A stretch of 64,000 bases of DNA, taken from Brenneria goodwinii. Lineage in GTDB: Bacteria; Pseudomonadota; Gammaproteobacteria; Enterobacterales; Enterobacteriaceae. The translations under genes were made by a program, and so were the position numbers. The DNA lies in contig NZ_CP014137.1 in NCBI RefSeq assembly GCF_002291445.1, positions 2,666,001 through 2,730,000 on the forward strand, given 5' to 3'. Every line of letters begins with the position of its first letter. Within the stretch, counting starts at the first letter, position 1. The notes below the pieces were generated by a model. It was given only the letters and a program-made list of their open reading frames with translations, did not search any database and had not been told where the DNA came from. Shown piece by piece: positions 16,727 to 24,692 of this stretch.

Positions 16727-17415
16727 TATCCCCCCAACCGCTTGCGGCTCCAGCGCGTCAGCCACTCTGAAAGTAACAGCGACACCAGCGAGAGCGCGAT
16801 TGCGATAACGCATAGCCTCGCGGCATCCGCTTCTGCTCCGGGTGTCTCAATCAGCGTGTACATCGCCAGAGGGATGGTTCTGGTCTCGCCAGGAATATTG
16901 GAAACAAACGTGATGGTCGCGCCAAACTCGCCCAAAGAACGGGCAAAAGCCAATACCGTGCCAACAACAACACCGGGAAAGGAAAGCGGTAAGGTGATAG
17001 TAAAAAAAACGCGCAAGGGAGATGCCCCCAGCGTTCGGGCCGCCTGCTCAAGATGTTTGTCCACGGCCTCCAGAGAGAGGCGAATCGCTCTGACCATCAG
17101 GGGAAAAGCGACGATCGCCGACGCCAGCGCGGCGCCGCGCCAGCTAAAACTAAAGCTGAAACCAAACCAGTCATACAGCCAGGAGCCAATAACGCCACGC
17201 CGCCCCATGGCGATCAATAACAGATAACCAATTACCACCGGCGGCAACACCAGTGGCAAATGGATAATGCTATCGAGCAGTGATTTACCGGGGAACCGAA
17301 AGCGCACCAGAATCCACGCCATCAGGATCCCCAATGGCAGGCTACAGACAACCGCCGCAACAGAAACTTTGAGGCTGAGCTCAACCGCCTGCCATTCGTA
17401 GTCACTTAACATCAT
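16726..17415 (-). CDS. modB: Molybdate ABC transporter permease
   Basis: A 229-residue inner-membrane protein with about five hydrophobic segments. The permease EAA motif is EQAARTLGASPLRVFFTITLPLSFPG near residues 142-167. It forms the channel of the ModABC importer. Two ATGs in tandem overlap the modA stop (TAATGATG), so translation is coupled to modA and either Met can be first. Confidence 0.94.
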   Translation of the reverse strand: MMLSDYEWQAVELSLKVSVAAVVCSLPLGILMAWILVRFRFPGKSLLDSIIHLPLVLPPVVIGYLLLIAMGRRGVIGSWLYDWFGFSFSFSWRGAALASAIVAFPLMVRAIRLSLEAVDKHLEQAARTLGASPLRVFFTITLPLSFPGVVVGTVLAFARSLGEFGATITFVSNIPGETRTIPLAMYTLIETPGAEADAARLCVIAIALSLVSLLLSEWLTRWSRKRLGG

Positions 17416-18188
17416 TAGCGAGGCGCGAATCCATAACGTTTAAAGACTTCGGCGGCTTCCGGCGTTTTCAGATAGTCATAGAAACCCTTCACCGTCGCGT
17501 TATTATGATCTTTCACGATCGCCATTGGGTATTCCACCGGTTTATGGCTGCTGGTTGGAAATACGCCGATAACCTTAACCTTGTCGCTGGCGACAGCGTC
17601 AGAACCATACACGATGCCTAACGGCGCTTCTTCACGCTCAACCAGCGCCATCGCCGCACGCACATTATTTGCACGCGCCATCAGCGGTGAAAGTTCATCC
17701 CAGGCTTTCAGATTTTGCAGCGCTTCCTTGGCATAGATACCCGCAGGAACATGGTCCGGATCGCCAACGGCCAGACGACCGCCGTTTAACAAACTTTTCC
17801 AATCGGTTTTATCGTCGATGGCCACATCGTTGAACGAGCTGCTTTTCGGCGCAATCACCACCAGTTCATTACCCAACAGCGTATAGCGGGTAGCGGTATC
17901 CATCAGGTCTTTATCCTGAGCGTAGTCCATCCATTGCTGATCGGCGGAAATAAACATGTCCGCAGGCGCGCCCTGCTCGATCTGACGCGCTAGTGTCGAC
18001 GATGAAGCAAACGATGAAACAACTTCTACATTTTTCTCTTTCTGATATTGCGTAGCAATTTCTTGTAATGCGTTAGTTAGAGAAGCTGCGGCAAATACTG
18101 TAATTTTTTCTTCCGCCGCCATTGCTGGTAATGCCACTCCTACGCTAAGCGCCAGCGCAGCGAACCATTTAACCCATTGCTTTTTCAT
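17415..18188 (-). CDS. modA: Molybdate-binding periplasmic protein
   Basis: Captures molybdate (and tungstate) in the periplasm for ModBC. 257 residues with a signal peptide ending VGVALPAMA before AEEKITVFAAASLTNAL; the Ala-Ser-Leu-Thr loop is the oxyanion site of the family. Downstream, GAPADMFISADQQWMDYAQ and SLLNGGRLAVGDPDHVPAGIYAKEAL are typical of ModA. It is the first gene of the operon, with a ModE-like operator 21 bases upstream of its start. Confidence 0.95.
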   Translation of the reverse strand: MKKQWVKWFAALALSVGVALPAMAAEEKITVFAAASLTNALQEIATQYQKEKNVEVVSSFASSSTLARQIEQGAPADMFISADQQWMDYAQDKDLMDTATRYTLLGNELVVIAPKSSSFNDVAIDDKTDWKSLLNGGRLAVGDPDHVPAGIYAKEALQNLKAWDELSPLMARANNVRAAMALVEREEAPLGIVYGSDAVASDKVKVIGVFPTSSHKPVEYPMAIVKDHNNATVKGFYDYLKTPEAAEVFKRYGFAPR

Positions 18189-18208
18189 TCCCGTCTCCCA
18201 ATAACCGT

Positions 18209-18232
18209 CGTTGTATCAGGGATAATATAACG
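18209..18232 (-). promoter_or_regulatory. ModE-like operator of modABC
   Basis: Read on the modA strand, half-sites CGTTATAT and ATACAACG flank eight bases, the layout of the E. coli modA operator (CGTTATAT...ACATAACG). In E. coli, molybdate-loaded ModE represses modABC from this site. The regulator gene modE is next door. Confidence 0.72.
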
Positions 18233-18302
18233 AAAATTAAAGCGGTATCATACGCTTTTCGGGAACCTGAATGAGTATTTGGAAGCTGGGTCAGTATTTG
18301 AG

Positions 18303-18328
18303 AGAAAACGTCCGGCAGGATGCCGGAC
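18303..18328 (-). terminator. Terminator after acrZ
   Basis: A perfect eight-base-pair stem, GTCCGGCA / TGCCGGAC, is followed on the minus strand by GTTTTCTC. It lies 28 bases past the acrZ stop and separates acrZ from modABC. Confidence 0.75.
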
Positions 18329-18355
18329 ATCAAAATCGGGGAATGATAAAACGAA

Positions 18356-18502
18356 TCAATGCTGCTTTTTAGCTTCGGTATGACCGATTTTGGAAAGAAC
18401 GTTAAATACTTCGCCCAAACCATAAATGGCGCCCAGAATAATAGCCATCATTACCGGCACCATAGCTACTGCAAATAGCAGGCTTGTTAATAACTCCAAC
18501 AT
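18356..18502 (-). CDS. acrZ: Small AcrB-associated membrane protein AcrZ
   Basis: A 48-codon gene. The product begins MLELLTSLLFAVAMVPVMMA and continues IILGAIYGLGEVFNVLSK to a charged tail IGHTEAKKQH. One long helix with a Pro near residue 16 matches E. coli AcrZ (49 residues), which lies across the membrane part of AcrB and alters its drug export. Its position between modA and modE is the same as in E. coli, which supports the identification. A GGTAAG stretch lies just before the ATG. The acrAB genes themselves are outside this window. Confidence 0.93.
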   Translation of the reverse strand: MLELLTSLLFAVAMVPVMMAIILGAIYGLGEVFNVLSKIGHTEAKKQH

Positions 18503-18712
18503 GCTTACCTCACTTATCGCAACGGTTACCGTTACGCTGGTCGTTCACACGGCGGACATTGCCGCCGCAAGCTATCGCATAATAACGGACCACAGTGTAC
18601 CTCAAAAAGAGAAAATAATGCGGCCATTCGTGCGATTTGCTCATGATGAAAAAAATGACGACAATACAAATTATTAAAACTATATCTCACTCACCGTTGG
18701 TGGAACCGTGCC

Positions 18713-19504
18713 ATGCAAGCTGAAATTCTCCTTACCCTCAAACTGCAACAACGTTTATTTGCCGATCCGCGGCGCATCGAATTACTAAAACAAGTTCGCC
18801 ATACCGGTTCAATCAGTCAGGGAGCCAAACTGGCCGGCATCAGTTATAAAAGCGCATGGGACGCCATCAACGAAATGAATCAGCTAGCCGAGCAGACATT
18901 AGTCGAACGGATGACCGGCGGGAAAGGCGGCGGCGGCGCCCATGTTACACATTACGGCGAACGGCTGATTCAGCTCTACGACCTGCTCGGACAAATCCAG
19001 CAGAAAGCCTTTAATGTATTGCAGGACGACACCTTGCCGCTGGACAGCCTGCTGGCGGCCATTGCGCGTTTCTCACTGCAGACCAGCGCCAGAAACCAGT
19101 TTTTCGGCACCGTGTCGGCGCGTAGCGATCAGCAAGTGCAGCAACATCTGGATATTTTACTCGCCGATGGTAGAACCTCGCTTAGCGCGTTAATTACGCA
19201 ACAAAGCGCGGAGCGCTTGCAGCTCAAGCCCGGTAAGGAAGTCTTGGTGCTGGTTAAGGCGCCCTGGGTCAATTTATGCGTGGGAACGCCCCCGGCTGCG
19301 GAAGCGGATAACGTTCTGCATGGACGAATAAAGCATATTCAGTCCGGCACTGAAAACAGCGAAGTTTTGGTCACGCTGGTTAGCGGAGAAACGCTTTGCG
19401 CAACGGTGCCCAGTCATGTCGTCTCACAGCAACGGTTTGAACTCGATCAGGATGTCTGCGCCTATTTCAACGCCGACAAAGTCATTATTGCGACGCTGTG
19501 CTGA
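18713..19504 (+). CDS. modE: Molybdate-responsive regulator ModE
   Basis: A 263-residue dimeric transcription factor. The N-terminal winged helix-turn-helix is GSISQGAKLAGISYKSAWDAINEMN (residues about 31-55), followed by GGKGGGGAHVTHYGERLIQLY. Two C-terminal MOP/TOBE domains (about 124-190 and 195-262) bind molybdate. It represses modABC and activates molybdoenzyme operons in E. coli. It is divergent from acrZ and lies 64 bases before modF. Confidence 0.95.
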   Translation: MQAEILLTLKLQQRLFADPRRIELLKQVRHTGSISQGAKLAGISYKSAWDAINEMNQLAEQTLVERMTGGKGGGGAHVTHYGERLIQLYDLLGQIQQKAFNVLQDDTLPLDSLLAAIARFSLQTSARNQFFGTVSARSDQQVQQHLDILLADGRTSLSALITQQSAERLQLKPGKEVLVLVKAPWVNLCVGTPPAAEADNVLHGRIKHIQSGTENSEVLVTLVSGETLCATVPSHVVSQQRFELDQDVCAYFNADKVIIATLC

Positions 19505-19568
19505 ACACGCCCCCAGTCTGATAAGCCGTTGTATCCGAATTTTACACTCGCCGTAGGAAGGTAGAAAA

Positions 19569-21062
19569 ATGTCGTTGTTGAAAATATCGCAAGGGTTATT
19601 CCGCTTGAGCGACACCCGCATGCTGCGTCTGGATGAGCTAACGATCGGACAACATCAATGCTGGGCGTTTGTCGGCGCAAACGGCAGCGGGAAGTCGGCG
19701 CTGGCCCGAGCTTTGTCCGGCGAGTTACCGTTACTGAGCGGTGAACGCCAGAGCGACTTTCAGCGCATTACCCGGCTATCGTTTGAACAACTGCAACAGT
19801 TGGTCTCCGATGAATGGCAGCGAAATAACACCGATATGCTGAGCGCCAATGAAGACGATACGGGGCGTACCACCGCAGAGGTGATTCAGGATACGATAGA
19901 AGATCGGGCGCGTTGCCGGCGGCTCGCACGGCAGTTTGGCATTGAACATCTGCTGGATCGCCGCTTTAAGTACCTTTCCACTGGCGAAACACGTAAGACC
20001 ATGTTGTGTCAGGCGCTGATGCCGCAGCCGGATCTGCTTATTCTTGACGAACCCTTTGACGGCCTGGACGTCGCCTCACGTCAGCAACTGGCCGCACACC
20101 TGCCTGAACTGGCCGATCAGGGATATACGCTGGTGCTGATCCTGAATCGCTTTGACGATATTCCCGATTTTATCAATCAGATAGGAATTCTGGCCGACTG
20201 TACGCTAACCCGCACGGGGGAACGTGGAGACCTTCTTTCAGAAGCGCTGATCGCCCAGTTGGCCTACAGTGAAAAACTGTCCGGCAGCGTCCTTCCCGAA
20301 CCGGAAGATCCTAAACGGCAGGCGAAACTGCCCGCCGATGAACCGCGGATTACACTGCGCAACGGCGTCGTACAGTATAACGATCGTCCGATACTGCATG
20401 GGTTAACGTGGGAAGTGCTGCCCGGACAACACTGGCAGATCGTCGGCCCGAACGGCGCGGGGAAATCCACGCTGCTTAGCCTGATTACCGGCGACCACCC
20501 GCAAGGTTACAGTAACGATCTCACCCTGTTCGGCCGACGACGCGGCAGCGGAGAAACCATCTGGGATATCAAACGGCATATCGGTTATGTCAGCAGCAGT
20601 CTTCATCTTGACTATCGAGTCAGCGCCAGCGTGCGCAACGTTATTCTTTCCGGTTTTTTTGATTCTATCGGAATTTATCAGGCGGTTTCCGATCGCCAAC
20701 GCCTGTTGACCGAGCAGTGGCTGACCCTGTTGGGCCTTAATGGCGCGATTGCGGATACGCCGTTTCAGTCTCTGTCCTGGGGCCAACAGCGGCTAACGCT
20801 GATTGCCAGAGCATTGGTTAAACACCCGGCATTACTGATCCTCGATGAACCCTTACAGGGACTGGATCCGCTTAATCGGCAGCTAGTCCGCCGCTGGCTG
20901 GATATCCTGATGAGCGAAGGCGATACGCAACTGCTGTTTGTTTCCCATCATGCGGAAGACGCGCCGCTGTGCATTACGCATCGTCTGACGTTCGTTGCCA
21001 GAGACGATGTCTACGACTATCAAACCGAAGAGATCACGCCGACGCACGTTATGCGGCAATAG
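19569..21062 (+). CDS. modF: Dual ATPase-domain protein ModF
   Basis: 497 residues containing two ABC ATPase domains. The first Walker A is GANGSGKSALARAL near residues 36-49 with LILDEPFDGLD near 158. The second is GPNGAGKSTLLSLI near 294-307 with LSWGQQRLTLIARAL and LLILDEPLQGLD. No membrane segment is present. E. coli modF follows modE and is named for this position, but its role in molybdenum metabolism is unproved. Tandem ATPases without a permease often act on ribosomes or other soluble partners. Confidence 0.92.
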   Translation: MSLLKISQGLFRLSDTRMLRLDELTIGQHQCWAFVGANGSGKSALARALSGELPLLSGERQSDFQRITRLSFEQLQQLVSDEWQRNNTDMLSANEDDTGRTTAEVIQDTIEDRARCRRLARQFGIEHLLDRRFKYLSTGETRKTMLCQALMPQPDLLILDEPFDGLDVASRQQLAAHLPELADQGYTLVLILNRFDDIPDFINQIGILADCTLTRTGERGDLLSEALIAQLAYSEKLSGSVLPEPEDPKRQAKLPADEPRITLRNGVVQYNDRPILHGLTWEVLPGQHWQIVGPNGAGKSTLLSLITGDHPQGYSNDLTLFGRRRGSGETIWDIKRHIGYVSSSLHLDYRVSASVRNVILSGFFDSIGIYQAVSDRQRLLTEQWLTLLGLNGAIADTPFQSLSWGQQRLTLIARALVKHPALLILDEPLQGLDPLNRQLVRRWLDILMSEGDTQLLFVSHHAEDAPLCITHRLTFVARDDVYDYQTEEITPTHVMRQ

Positions 21063-21152
21063 GCAATAAAAGTCATTTATCAGGATTCCGATTGATTTCC
21101 TCACTGCATAGCAGAATGCTGTGCAGGTTATACATTACAGGAAAACATGTGA

Positions 21153-21168
21153 GTGATAACGCTACCAC
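21153..21168 (+). promoter_or_regulatory. Candidate GalR/GalS operator of galE
   Basis: GTGATAACGCTACCAC is a near-perfect inverted repeat (half-sites GTGATAACG and GTGGTAGCG) and agrees with the E. coli galE operator GTGTAAACGATTCCAC at 12 of 16 bases. It lies about 169 bases before galE. GalR and GalS are LacI-family repressors of galactose genes. The rest of 21063-21336 is A+T-rich and shows no gene. Confidence 0.5.
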
Positions 21169-21336
21169 TATCAAAACGTCAAAGTAGAAAAAGTGTTTAT
21201 TCAAACGATGATGTAACCTGAATATATGTTTTCCACTTAAAAAATTTATCAATAACAGGCGCTGTTTCCCGCTGCAGATCACCTTTTTCAGCTTCAGGCC
21301 ATGTTATTTTTTCTAAAACTTTAAGCAGAGGTCATT

Positions 21337-22353
21337 ATGAACGTTCTCGTTACGGGTGGTAGCGGTTACATAGGAAGCCATACCTGTGTGCAGTTACTGG
21401 TCGCCGGACATCATCCCATCATTCTCGACAATTTATGTAATAGTAAAGCCAGCGTGGTTAAAACCATCACGCGGCTGACGGGAAAAACGCCTGATTTTTA
21501 TCAGGGCGACGTACGCGACAACGCGCTGCTGAATGACATTTTTTCCCGCCACGCCATCGATGCCGTGATCCACTTCGCGGGCCTGAAAGCGGTAGGCGAG
21601 TCGGTTCAGAAACCGATCGACTATTATGAAAACAATGTCTACGGTACGCTGACGCTGGTTGAAGCCATGAAAAAAGCCGGCGTGAAAAACCTGATTTTCA
21701 GCTCGTCCGCCACCGTTTATGGCGACCAACCCCGTATCCCCTATCAGGAAAGTTTCCCGACCGGTCACCCTGCCAGCCCTTATGGCCGCAGCAAGCTGAT
21801 GGTCGAACAAATTTTGCAGGATTTGCAACACGCCGAACCGGACTGGAGCATCACGCTGCTACGCTATTTCAACCCGGTAGGCGCTCATCCGTCCGGCGAA
21901 ATGGGCGAAGACCCGCAGGGTATCCCCAATAACCTGATGCCTTATATCGCCCAGGTTGCCGTCGGCCGCCGCGAATCACTGGCCGTGTTCGGTAATGACT
22001 ATCCGACGGAAGACGGTACCGGCGTGCGTGATTACATCCATGTCGTCGATCTGGCCGACGGCCACGTCGCCGCCATGAATACGCTGCAAAACCGCGCCGG
22101 CGTTCATATTTATAATTTAGGCGCGGGCGTTGGCTATAGCGTGTTGCAGGTCGTTGAGGCGTTCAGTCAGGCATGCGGCAAACCCGTTGCCTATCACTTC
22201 GCGCCACGCCGCCAGGGCGATCTGGCCGCCTATTGGGCCGATGCGGAAAAAGCCGCCAGGGATCTGAACTGGCGGGTAAAACGTTCGTTGAAAGAAATGG
22301 CGCAGGATACCTGGCGCTGGCAGTCCACCCATCCGAATGGTTATCCAGACTGA
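21337..22353 (+). CDS. galE: UDP-glucose 4-epimerase
   Basis: Interconverts UDP-galactose and UDP-glucose (Leloir pathway and supply of UDP-galactose for surface polysaccharides). It is 338 residues, as in E. coli. The NAD-binding GGSGYIGS is at residues 7-14, SSSATVYGD near 123-131, and the catalytic tyrosine/lysine pair is in YGRSK near 149-153. Only galM follows; galT and galK are absent here. Confidence 0.96.
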   Translation: MNVLVTGGSGYIGSHTCVQLLVAGHHPIILDNLCNSKASVVKTITRLTGKTPDFYQGDVRDNALLNDIFSRHAIDAVIHFAGLKAVGESVQKPIDYYENNVYGTLTLVEAMKKAGVKNLIFSSSATVYGDQPRIPYQESFPTGHPASPYGRSKLMVEQILQDLQHAEPDWSITLLRYFNPVGAHPSGEMGEDPQGIPNNLMPYIAQVAVGRRESLAVFGNDYPTEDGTGVRDYIHVVDLADGHVAAMNTLQNRAGVHIYNLGAGVGYSVLQVVEAFSQACGKPVAYHFAPRRQGDLAAYWADAEKAARDLNWRVKRSLKEMAQDTWRWQSTHPNGYPD

Positions 22354-22496
22354 AACCCCATTCCCCTCGCCGGCGTTAACAACCGTTAACGGCCAAGGGG
22401 ATTGGGTTGATTGAAACGGCCGTCAGCCAGGTAATCACCGTGACCGACGGTCAAAGCCGTTGTGATTTGTAACATAAAACGCTGGCCCGGCCAGCG
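22354..22496. repeat. Two hairpins between galE and galM
   Basis: The segment 22354-22408 directly after the galE stop folds into a long imperfect hairpin: AACCC.ATTCCCCT and GTTAAC pair with GTTAAC and AAGGGGATTGGGTT. A second perfect hairpin, CGCTGGC / GCCAGCG, is at 22480-22496. Neither is followed by a clear T run. No remnant of galT or galK is recognisable in 22354-22595. The hairpins may end or stabilise the galE message. Confidence 0.55.
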
Positions 22497-22595
22497 GCAG
22501 CGTGGCATCGATCTCAGAAAACGGAAACGCCGCCATGCAGAATGCCAATTGTCGACTGCAAGCCATGTTTATGATGGCATCCACGGGAGCCGATC

Positions 22596-23642
22596 ATGTT
22601 GAATGAAAAAACTGCCGCGCTGGCGCCGGATGGTCAGCCGTTTCAATTAACCACGTTACAGAATCTGGCTGGTATGCGCGTCAGCTTAATGGATTGGGGC
22701 GCCACCTGGCTTTCCTGCCAGCTTCCCTTTCCGGGCAGCGGCATTCGGGAAGTGCTGCTGGGATGCGCATCGCCCGAACAATATCCGCAGCAACAGGCCT
22801 ATCTGGGCGCATCAATCGGCCGTTATGCCAACCGCATCGCCAATGCCGCGATCCATCACGGAGACGAAGTATTTCATCTGATAGCCAATCAGGGGGAACA
22901 CCAGCTACATGGCGGACCGGAAGGCTTCCACACCCGACGCTGGCGTATTCTCAATCAGGATGCATCGCAGGTCACTTACCAGTTGAACTCGCCGGACGGC
23001 GACCAGGGATTTCCCGGGCAGCTTAACGTACAGGTATGCTATCGCCTAACCGAACATAACGCGCTGGAAATCGAGTATCAGGCCGTGGCTGAGAAACCCT
23101 GCCCGGTATGCTTAACCAACCATGCCTATTTTAATCTTGATGGCAGCCAGACGGATAGTCGCAAACATCAGCTGCAATTATTTGCCGACTATTATTTGCC
23201 GGTCAACAGCGCGGGTATTCCCGGCGACAGCCTCGCTCCGGTAAAAGAGACCGGAATGGATTTCCGACAACCCAAGTCATTGGCAAAAGATTTTCTGCGC
23301 GATCGGGATCAGATCGCCGTCGGCGGCTACGACCATGCTTATCTGTTGCACCGAACCTGCGGGTCCAGCGAAAGCCCGGCGGCTAACCTGTGGTCATCCG
23401 ATGGGCGCGTCATGATGAGCGTCTTTACCAGCGCGCCTGCCTTACAACTTTATAGCGGAAATTTTCTGGCCGGCACGCCATCGCGAGAAGGCGGCGCCTA
23501 CGAAAATTACGCAGGCATCGCGCTGGAAAGCGAATTCTTGCCGGACAGCCCCAACCACCCGGACTGGCCGCAGCCGGACTGCTGGTTAAAACCGGGAAAA
23601 GTTTACCGCTCCGATACGACGTACCAGTTTTTTTCTCAGTAA
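22596..23642 (+). CDS. galM: Galactose mutarotase (aldose 1-epimerase)
   Basis: Interconverts the alpha and beta anomers of galactose and glucose in the cytoplasm. In 348 residues it shows the substrate motif GRYANRIANA near 85, GGPEGFHTRRW near 107, the catalytic His in LTNHAYFNLDG near 176 and the catalytic Glu in GIALESEFLPDSPNHPDWPQ near 310. The start follows GGGAGCCGATC. It has its own spacer of 242 bases from galE, so it may be transcribed separately. Confidence 0.94.
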   Translation: MLNEKTAALAPDGQPFQLTTLQNLAGMRVSLMDWGATWLSCQLPFPGSGIREVLLGCASPEQYPQQQAYLGASIGRYANRIANAAIHHGDEVFHLIANQGEHQLHGGPEGFHTRRWRILNQDASQVTYQLNSPDGDQGFPGQLNVQVCYRLTEHNALEIEYQAVAEKPCPVCLTNHAYFNLDGSQTDSRKHQLQLFADYYLPVNSAGIPGDSLAPVKETGMDFRQPKSLAKDFLRDRDQIAVGGYDHAYLLHRTCGSSESPAANLWSSDGRVMMSVFTSAPALQLYSGNFLAGTPSREGGAYENYAGIALESEFLPDSPNHPDWPQPDCWLKPGKVYRSDTTYQFFSQ

Positions 23643-23656
23643 CCGACAACCTGGTC

Positions 23657-23727
23657 GTCCCCGCCGGCGCGGGAATGACGCAGAAGAGTACCCGTCATCT
23701 CCGCGGCGGCAGGAGGTCCCGCGTGAC
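23657..23727. repeat. Palindromic repeat modules after galM
   Basis: GTCCCCGCCGGCGCGGGAAT near 23657 and a weaker inverted module (CGTCATCTCCGCGGCGGCAG, near 23692) belong to the dispersed family seen after metG and around the GIY-YIG gene. Confidence 0.65.
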
Positions 23728-23830
23728 AGAAAAGATCCCGCCTCGTCAATTTACAAATCTCTGCAATTCCCCGCTTGCCCGCTTCTGTTTCCGGCTATTA
23801 CACTGCCATTACATTCAGTAAGGATTTGTT

Positions 23831-24271
23831 ATGTCAGCATCCCGTTTATCGCCATCGTTGATTCATCATCTGCGTAACAAAGGCAGATGGGGATGGCTAT
23901 TGGCGTTATGCTGGCTGTTTCTGAATGCTCAACTGGCCCTCGCCGGACATCAATGCGACCTGGGCATCAGCAATGTTTCTCCTGCCGTGCAGCATCAGGC
24001 GCACCTGCAGCAGTCAATGCCTCACTCCGTACATCACGATGCGATGCCAACACACTCGGCTGAGCAGCAAACGCCGCTGTGTGAAAAACACTGTGTGCCG
24101 GATACGGTCAAACAAGACAATGCCTCGCTAACGTTACTGGCGATCCCGGTCAGTAATGAGCTGATCCTGGCCGATCAACCGCGTGAAGCAAACTGCGCCA
24201 GCAATACCTGGTTCTCCCCGCCTGTTGCCGGTCCCCCGGCCGAAATACGTTTCTGCCGCTTCATAGAATAG
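23831..24271 (+). CDS. Secreted His/Cys-containing protein of metal efflux operon
   Basis: 146 residues, no family identified with certainty. A hydrophobic signal segment (GWLLALCWLFLNAQLALA, residues about 21-39) is followed by GHQCDLG. The mature part carries a His-rich stretch (VQHQAHLQQSMPHSVHHDAMPTHS) and LCEKHC, so metal binding in the periplasm is plausible. It resembles small DUF2946-like proteins that precede copper efflux genes, but that link is inference. It lies 74 bases before cusF in the same direction and is probably the operon's first gene. Confidence 0.7.
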   Translation: MSASRLSPSLIHHLRNKGRWGWLLALCWLFLNAQLALAGHQCDLGISNVSPAVQHQAHLQQSMPHSVHHDAMPTHSAEQQTPLCEKHCVPDTVKQDNASLTLLAIPVSNELILADQPREANCASNTWFSPPVAGPPAEIRFCRFIE

Positions 24272-24345
24272 CTCAACAACCAATAACCCATTTGCGCCGC
24301 TTGGCGTAATCGTCTGTTATTTCTTGTTTTTATGGAGCTATTACT

Positions 24346-24678
24346 ATGCGTACCACTTACGTTGCGTTTATCGCCGGTTTATTCCTGTCCGCCCCGCTAT
24401 GGGCCAACGAACATCAGCACCATGCGATGAGTTTGCCCGCCGCCTCCACGCCAAAGGTCTATCAAGCCAGCGGTGTCGTTAAACAGTGGGATACTCAGAG
24501 CGTGACCCTCTCCCATGGGCCGATTACCGACCTGCATTGGCCGGCCATGACCATGGCATTCAAGCTGCCCGATCCCTCCGGTGAATTTAAGCCATTGCCG
24601 GTGAATACACCCGTCGCGTTCAGTTTTATACAAAGCGACAGCGGCTATACCCTGACCAGCATTACGCCACAGCAATAA
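24346..24678 (+). CDS. cusF: CusF-like periplasmic Cu/Ag chaperone
   Basis: 110 residues with a signal peptide (ending SAPLWA, before NEHQHH) and a single CusF domain. The metal site of CusF is one His, two Met and a stacking Trp. The stretch LSHGPITDLHWPAMTMAFKLPD shows the same order (His, then Trp, then MTM). In E. coli CusF hands Cu(I) or Ag(I) to CusB. It lies 14 bases upstream of the outer-membrane factor gene. Confidence 0.9.
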   Translation: MRTTYVAFIAGLFLSAPLWANEHQHHAMSLPAASTPKVYQASGVVKQWDTQSVTLSHGPITDLHWPAMTMAFKLPDPSGEFKPLPVNTPVAFSFIQSDSGYTLTSITPQQ

Positions 24679-24692
24679 ACCGAGGAACGACT

